Assembly: GCA_003563375.1 (NCBI GenBank)
Contig: PWSB01000105.1
Coordinates: forward strand, 1-8,774
Length of the DNA stretch: 8,774 bases
Direction of reading: 5' to 3'
Source: Actinomycetota bacterium
GTDB lineage: Bacteria; Actinomycetota; Humimicrobiia; Humimicrobiales; Humimicrobiaceae
Within the stretch, counting starts at the first letter, position 1. The number at the start of each line of letters is the position of its first letter. The position numbers were made by a program, and so were the translations under genes. A model generated the notes under the pieces. It saw only the letters and a list, made by a program, of their open reading frames with translations, searched no databases and was not told where the DNA came from. Positions 6,822 through 8,774 of this stretch are shown here, one piece after another.

Positions 6822-7325
6822 ATGGCTTTGAAAAAAATAAGAGTGCTCGGAGACCCGGTTTTAAGGGAAAAAAGTGTGCCCGTAGAAAAAATAGATGAAA
6901 GAATTAAAAGCCTGGTAAAAGATATGATGGATTCCATCAACTCTGGATATCAGCCGGGTGTTGGTTTGGCAGCACCCCAGATCGGGGTCCCAAAAAGGGT
7001 TATAGTGGTTAACTATGGCGATAAGGTCGAACCTTTTATAAATCCCAGGCTTAAGATAGAGGACAGGAGCCAGGAGCAGGAAGAAGAGGGTTGCTTAAGC
7101 GTGCCTCACCTCAGGGCAGAGGTAAAAAGGTACAAGAAAGTAAGGTTTACAGCCCAAAAACTAGACGGCCAAGAGGTCGAAATAGAGGGGGAAGGCATAA
7201 TTGCAAGGATCTTCCAACATGAGATAGACCACCTTGATGGACTTCTGTTTATAGACAGGGTCGACAGGAAGACAAAGAGGAAACTGATGCTGGAATACAA
7301 TCAAGATGAGCAACAGGAAGGATAA
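6822..7325 (+). CDS. def: Peptide deformylase
   Basis: This metalloenzyme of 167 residues removes the N-formyl group from nascent proteins at the ribosome exit. All three metal and active-site motifs are intact: GVGLAAPQIG (46-55), EEGCLSVP (88-95) with metal ligand Cys91, and QHEIDHLDG (132-140) with ligands His133 and His137 and catalytic Glu134. Fe2+ is the usual metal in the family; the sequence cannot tell which is used. EGCLSVP with this length fits the bacterial type 1 enzymes, and the C-terminal tail is short and charged (KLMLEYNQDEQQEG). The start is well fixed by GGAGG (6807-6811), which begins directly after the priA stop and sits 10 bases before the ATG. It is followed by fmt after 6 bp, the classic pairing of formyl-adding and formyl-removing enzymes. 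Confidence 0.97.
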   Translation: MALKKIRVLGDPVLREKSVPVEKIDERIKSLVKDMMDSINSGYQPGVGLAAPQIGVPKRVIVVNYGDKVEPFINPRLKIEDRSQEQEEEGCLSVPHLRAEVKRYKKVRFTAQKLDGQEVEIEGEGIIARIFQHEIDHLDGLLFIDRVDRKTKRKLMLEYNQDEQQEG

Positions 7326-7331
7326 TATGAT

Positions 7332-8270
7332 ATGAACCTGCTATTTTTAGGATCTTCGCCTTTTTCGGTGCCTTTTTTAGACTACCTTTATTGTTCTACA
7401 CATAATATACCCCTAGTCATCACCAACCCTGATGCCCCGGCAGGCAGAGGCAAAAAAATGAGACCCAATCCTGTAAAGGTAAAGGCCCTAGAGCTTGGTA
7501 TAAGGGTGATGGAAATAAATGGGATAGACAAACAGGTAATAAGGTCGCTTTCCATGGAAGAATTGGATGCCGCCGTAGTGGTTTCATTCGGTATTATACT
7601 GCCAGAAGAATTTCTTAATATCTTTTCCGGGTTATGCATAAATGTCCACCCCTCCCTGCTGCCTAAATACCGGGGCCCTACACCGATCTCCAGTGCTCTG
7701 GAGAATGGAGACCAAATTACTGGAGTCTCTATAATGAAAATGAGCCCCAGGATGGACGCAGGCCCTCTTTTTTCCCAGATAAAAATAGCGGTGATGCCTG
7801 AAGACAATCTAGGCAGCTTAAAAGATAAGATGATAAAAATGGGAAGGGACCTGCTGGAGACAAACCTTATGCTCATAGAGGATGATAACATGGCTACATT
7901 TGAGCAAGATGAAAGCTATGCCACCTATACAACCTTGATAGACAGAAAAAAGCTTAAAATAAACTGGGAGGACCCTGCAGAAAAAATTGCAAACATGGTA
8001 AGGGCTTACAGCCCAGACCCGGGATGTTTTTCATTTTATGAGGGCCAAAGGATAAAAATCCTTAAATCCAAAGCAATCCAATGGGAAGATGTCCAGGATT
8101 TTTTGCCAGGAAACATAGTAGGGACCAAAAACGGTCAAGGTTTCTTTGTTTTATGCGGCAAAAACAGCGCCTTATCTGTGGAAAAATTGCAACCTGCAGG
8201 CAAAAAGCCTATAAGTGCTGTTGATTTTTTAAACGGTTACAAGCTGAAGGTCGGAGACAAATTTGAATGA
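7332..8270 (+). CDS. fmt: Methionyl-tRNA formyltransferase
   Basis: This enzyme of 312 residues transfers a formyl group from 10-formyltetrahydrofolate to the initiator Met-tRNA. The N-terminal Rossmann-like domain begins MNLLFLGSSPFSVPFL and has the tRNA-binding loop PDAPAGRGKKMRPNPVK (33-49). The catalytic block INVHPSLLPKYRGPTPIS (103-120) contains Asn104, His106 and the SLLPxYRG folate motif. MDAGP (141-145) supplies catalytic Asp142. The C-terminal domain (about 200-312) begins at YTTLIDRKKLKINW and ends with LQPAGKKPISAVDFLNG (286-302), a characteristic Fmt signature. The ATG at 7332 has AGGAAGGA (7315-7322) 9 bases upstream. An out-of-frame ATG-ATA-TGA lies at 7327-7335 across the start and is ignored. 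The 3' end overlaps the rsmB start by 8 bp. Length and motifs are normal for the family. Confidence 0.97.
   Translation: MNLLFLGSSPFSVPFLDYLYCSTHNIPLVITNPDAPAGRGKKMRPNPVKVKALELGIRVMEINGIDKQVIRSLSMEELDAAVVVSFGIILPEEFLNIFSGLCINVHPSLLPKYRGPTPISSALENGDQITGVSIMKMSPRMDAGPLFSQIKIAVMPEDNLGSLKDKMIKMGRDLLETNLMLIEDDNMATFEQDESYATYTTLIDRKKLKINWEDPAEKIANMVRAYSPDPGCFSFYEGQRIKILKSKAIQWEDVQDFLPGNIVGTKNGQGFFVLCGKNSALSVEKLQPAGKKPISAVDFLNGYKLKVGDKFE
8253..8256 (+). promoter_or_regulatory. Ribosome binding site that decides the TTG start of rsmB
   Basis: GGAG at 8253-8256, in AAGGTCGGAGAC inside the end of fmt, sits 6 bases before TTG 8263. The rsmB frame is closed upstream by TGA 8245-8247. TTG is the only initiation codon before an ATG at 8368, which would remove 35 residues of the RNA-binding domain. 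The TTG start is therefore strongly favoured. Confidence 0.65.
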
Positions 8271-8774
8271 AGAGAATGAACGCCTTATAGCATACCGCAT
8301 AATCAAGGATTATCTGGATTCAAAAAGACCCTTAAAACAAATAATAGACAAATGGCTTCCCGGCTCCATGCCAAGGATCAAGCGTAACTTTGTCTACAAC
8401 CTTGCAAAAGGGACAGTGAGGCACCTGCTTTTTCTAGACCACGGTATTGCAAAGTTTTCAAAGCTGGATATGGGCAAAATTGACCAAAATCTATTATGCA
8501 TACTGAGGATTTCATCCTACCAGATCATGTTTATGGAAAAGGTCCCCCCGTATTCGATCCTAGACCAGGCGGTAAGGCTTGCCAAAAAGTCTGCCCATCC
8601 CAAAACCGCAAGGTTTGTAAATGGCATACTGAGGAATATGGCAAGAAAGCCGGACCTAAGGGGCTGGCTCTGCGCAGGGATAGAAGATTCAGGAATTTCA
8701 TGGGAACAAAAATTAAGCCTGAAACATTCGTATCCCCGGTGGATAGTTGATTACTGGTCAACTTATTACGGACC
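8263..8774 (+). CDS. rsmB: 16S rRNA (cytosine-C5) methyltransferase RsmB, N-terminal part (truncated by window end)
   Basis: The frame is open from TTG 8263 to the last complete codon at 8770-8772 (170 residues) and runs off the window. It is the NusB-like RNA-binding domain of the RsmB/Fmu family, which methylates C967 of E. coli 16S rRNA using SAM. Recognisable blocks are RNFVYNLAKGTVRHLLFLDH (41-60), ILRISSYQIMFMEKVPPYSI (80-99), QAVRLAKKSAHPKTARFVNG (102-121) and ILRNMARKP (122-130). LSLKHSYPRWIVDYW (151-165) is the conserved SxPxW linker leading to the methyltransferase domain. The catalytic cysteines and SAM site lie beyond the window. The TTG overlaps the fmt stop by 8 bp, so translation is probably coupled. 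fmt-rsmB is a conserved pair in both Actinomycetota and Firmicutes. The downstream neighbour (rpe or a protein phosphatase/kinase pair in known genomes) is not visible. Confidence 0.92.
   Translation, partial: MNEENERLIAYRIIKDYLDSKRPLKQIIDKWLPGSMPRIKRNFVYNLAKGTVRHLLFLDHGIAKFSKLDMGKIDQNLLCILRISSYQIMFMEKVPPYSILDQAVRLAKKSAHPKTARFVNGILRNMARKPDLRGWLCAGIEDSGISWEQKLSLKHSYPRWIVDYWSTYYG

Noticed and set aside
7687..7704. Perfect 7-bp inverted repeat TCTCCAG-TGCT-CTGGAGA within fmt
   Set aside because: It lies inside codons just after the Fmt catalytic motif, has no following T run and is not at a gene boundary. Probably chance; a regulatory role would need conservation of the stem in relatives.
7388..7891. 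Open frame of 167 codons on the - strand inside fmt
   Set aside because: Antisense to the catalytic region of fmt; hydrophobic low-complexity translation with no motif. A shadow frame.
8496..8750. Open frame of 84 codons on the + strand near the window end
   Set aside because: It is in a different frame from rsmB, whose conserved NusB-like blocks cover the same bases; the translation is not family-like.
1..8774. A novel defence, mobile or biosynthetic system
   Set aside because: Every base outside short gaps belongs to a recognisable, widely conserved housekeeping gene. No transposase, repeat array, phage gene or unexplained coding region is visible.

Overview
This window is a dense, single-strand run of housekeeping genes, all on the + strand. 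Gaps are 0-18 bp except for one 70-bp gap and one 8-bp overlap. In order it holds the 3' end of pyrF, then pyrE, mihF (actinobacterial-type integration host factor), gmk, rpoZ (TTG start), coaBC, metK, priA, def, fmt and the 5' part of rsmB (TTG start, cut by the window end). Both end genes are truncated only by the window edges. I see no tRNA, rRNA, mobile element, CRISPR array, integration site or intrinsic terminator. No stretch over 300 bases lacks a gene.

Organism: the small H2TH-type protein directly before gmk, and metK between coaBC and priA, match the Mycobacterium/Streptomyces order pyrF-mihF-gmk-rpoZ-coaBC-metK-priA-fmt-rsmB. The short type-1 PyrF followed by a Thermus-type PyrE, and def directly before fmt, recall Firmicutes order. 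Base composition is moderate with many A runs. Arg codons are mostly AGG/AGA and ATA is common for Ile, unlike GC-rich actinobacteria. The best inference is a deep-branching, non-GC-rich lineage of Actinomycetota, probably an uncultured anaerobe. The exact lineage cannot be fixed from this window.

Layout and function: positions 1-773 carry the last two steps of de novo UMP synthesis. A 70-bp gap with a good sigma70-type promoter candidate separates this from the rest. Positions 844-1977 carry a nucleoid-associated DNA-binding protein, guanylate kinase and the RNA polymerase omega subunit. Positions 1978-4415 make two central cofactors, CoA precursor (CoaBC) and S-adenosylmethionine (MetK). 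Positions 4434-6806 encode the replication-restart helicase PriA with all helicase and zinc motifs. Positions 6822-8774 form a translation cassette: peptide deformylase, Met-tRNA formyltransferase and the SAM-dependent 16S rRNA m5C methyltransferase RsmB, which would use the MetK product.

I found no previously undescribed system. The points worth a second look are the hybrid gene order, the full-helicase PriA in an actinobacterial-type neighbourhood, the promoter before mihF, the homopolymer pair inside mihF, and a few divergent motif residues.
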